A DNA stretch of 64,000 nt from Acinetobacter rongchengensis (GTDB lineage Bacteria > Pseudomonadota > Gammaproteobacteria > Pseudomonadales > Moraxellaceae), in the NCBI RefSeq assembly GCF_003611475.1, contig NZ_RAXT01000009.1, positions 1 to 64,000 on the forward strand, written 5' to 3'. Within the stretch, counting starts at the first letter, position 1. Each line of letters starts with the position of its first letter. This document shows positions 63,679 to 64,000 of the stretch, piece after piece. A program made the translations under genes and the position numbers. The notes under the pieces are model-generated. The model was not told where the DNA came from and searched no databases. It saw nothing but the letters and a program-made list of their open reading frames with translations.

Positions 63679-64000
63679 CTAAGCAGTTGCTGTAAGTAGA
63701 ATATATTCAACTTTTTTATATTCTTCTAAGCGCAACCAATCTTTAGCACTTGGTTGTGGAATCCGTGTTAAATCCATATTGTCAGTAACATCTGCCAGTT
63801 TAACAACTCTTGCGATTGGATTCTTTACAGCACGATAAGCTGCTTCAATACGAGATTCACCCTCTTTTTTCGTCAGTGCTAGAATGGCATCAACAATCGT
63901 TTGACTAAACCCTAAGGAAATCAAATCGACAACGGTGGTATCTGTATCTTCTAAAATATCGTGTAATACAGCAACGATTTGTTGTTCAGGGGTTTTAACT
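63679..64000 (-). CDS. SpoT/MESH1-like HD hydrolase, truncated by the window
   Basis: The frame remains open to the end of the window, so the gene starts outside it; 106 residues are visible. The HD motif is in VAVLHDILEDTD and the region ARVVKLADVTDNMD has the conserved aspartate expected for ppGpp hydrolases. The visible part ends ILLTATA. The short remaining length after the HD motif suggests a single-domain MESH1-type enzyme or a related HD phosphohydrolase rather than full-length SpoT. TTG 63924 could mimic a start but cuts off the HD motif. Confidence 0.75.
   Translation of the reverse strand, partial: VKTPEQQIVAVLHDILEDTDTTVVDLISLGFSQTIVDAILALTKKEGESRIEAAYRAVKNPIARVVKLADVTDNMDLTRIPQPSAKDWLRLEEYKKVEYILLTATA

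Overview
The window looks like chromosomal DNA of an Acinetobacter species. Base composition is AT-rich and gene order and protein types are typical of Moraxellaceae: M16C protease, long OMPLA with an N-terminal Cys-motif region, adenosine kinase, ClpS/ClpA, bipartite PutA/PutR/PutP. The hydroxamate-siderophore locus resembles the acinetoferrin type. This assignment is by protein recognition only; no database search was possible. No rRNA, tRNA, CRISPR array, complete insertion sequence or prophage was seen.

Layout. 1-450 is the tail of an unknown membrane protein. 505-3873 (minus) is a complete cytochrome bd operon cydP-cydA-cydB-cydX-ybgE, with the 33-residue CydX. After an AT-rich 0.8 kb gap come a YqiJ-like OB-fold membrane protein, a Rieske protein and adenosine kinase (minus), then a GNAT, an M16C protease and OMPLA (plus). 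11.7-13.8 kb is a Ktr/Trk potassium pair. 14.0-15.2 kb holds two tandem paralogs of unknown function. 15.3-26.8 kb is mostly housekeeping (ilvA, rpiA, a YgjP-like metalloprotein, a VOC protein, an HD protein, a diguanylate cyclase, argC, clpS-clpA, ynfA), with one decayed gene at 18.9-19.2 kb.

27.6-34.2 kb (minus) is a seven-gene lipid operon. It contains counterparts of the poorly understood E. coli ynbA, ynbB, ynbC and ynbD genes in a rearranged order, plus a PlsC-type acyltransferase, an unknown membrane protein and a lipoprotein. Together they encode acyl transfer, CDP-diacylglycerol synthesis, head-group transfer, lipid phosphate removal and a hydrolase-methyltransferase fusion. This is a self-contained candidate route to an unidentified phospholipid and is the best candidate here for an undescribed system. 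Next to it lies a ybaK gene broken by a one-base frameshift.

35.1-46.3 kb (plus) is a siderophore locus under a near-consensus Fur box. It has two IucA/IucC synthetases, an N-hydroxylase, an acyltransferase, an uncharacterised 123-residue protein, an RhtX/FptX-like importer and a TonB receptor, then a palindromic repeat block and a second MFS transporter. It fits a citrate/bis-diamine hydroxamate such as acinetoferrin; the diamine would have to be made elsewhere.

46.6-49.0 kb carries an esterase lipoprotein, a 74-residue unknown protein and two very small membrane peptides with their own terminators. 49.2-50.1 kb is an SMR efflux pump plus TetR regulator preceded by a clear palindromic operator. 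50.3-58.1 kb is amino-acid catabolism: putA, divergent Lrp-type regulator, putP and aspA. The rest contains an SRPBCC protein, a membrane-anchored LRAT-like cysteine enzyme, an exported phosphodiester glycosidase-like protein, two small unknown proteins, trmA, a LysR regulator and the truncated start of an SpoT/MESH1-like HD hydrolase.
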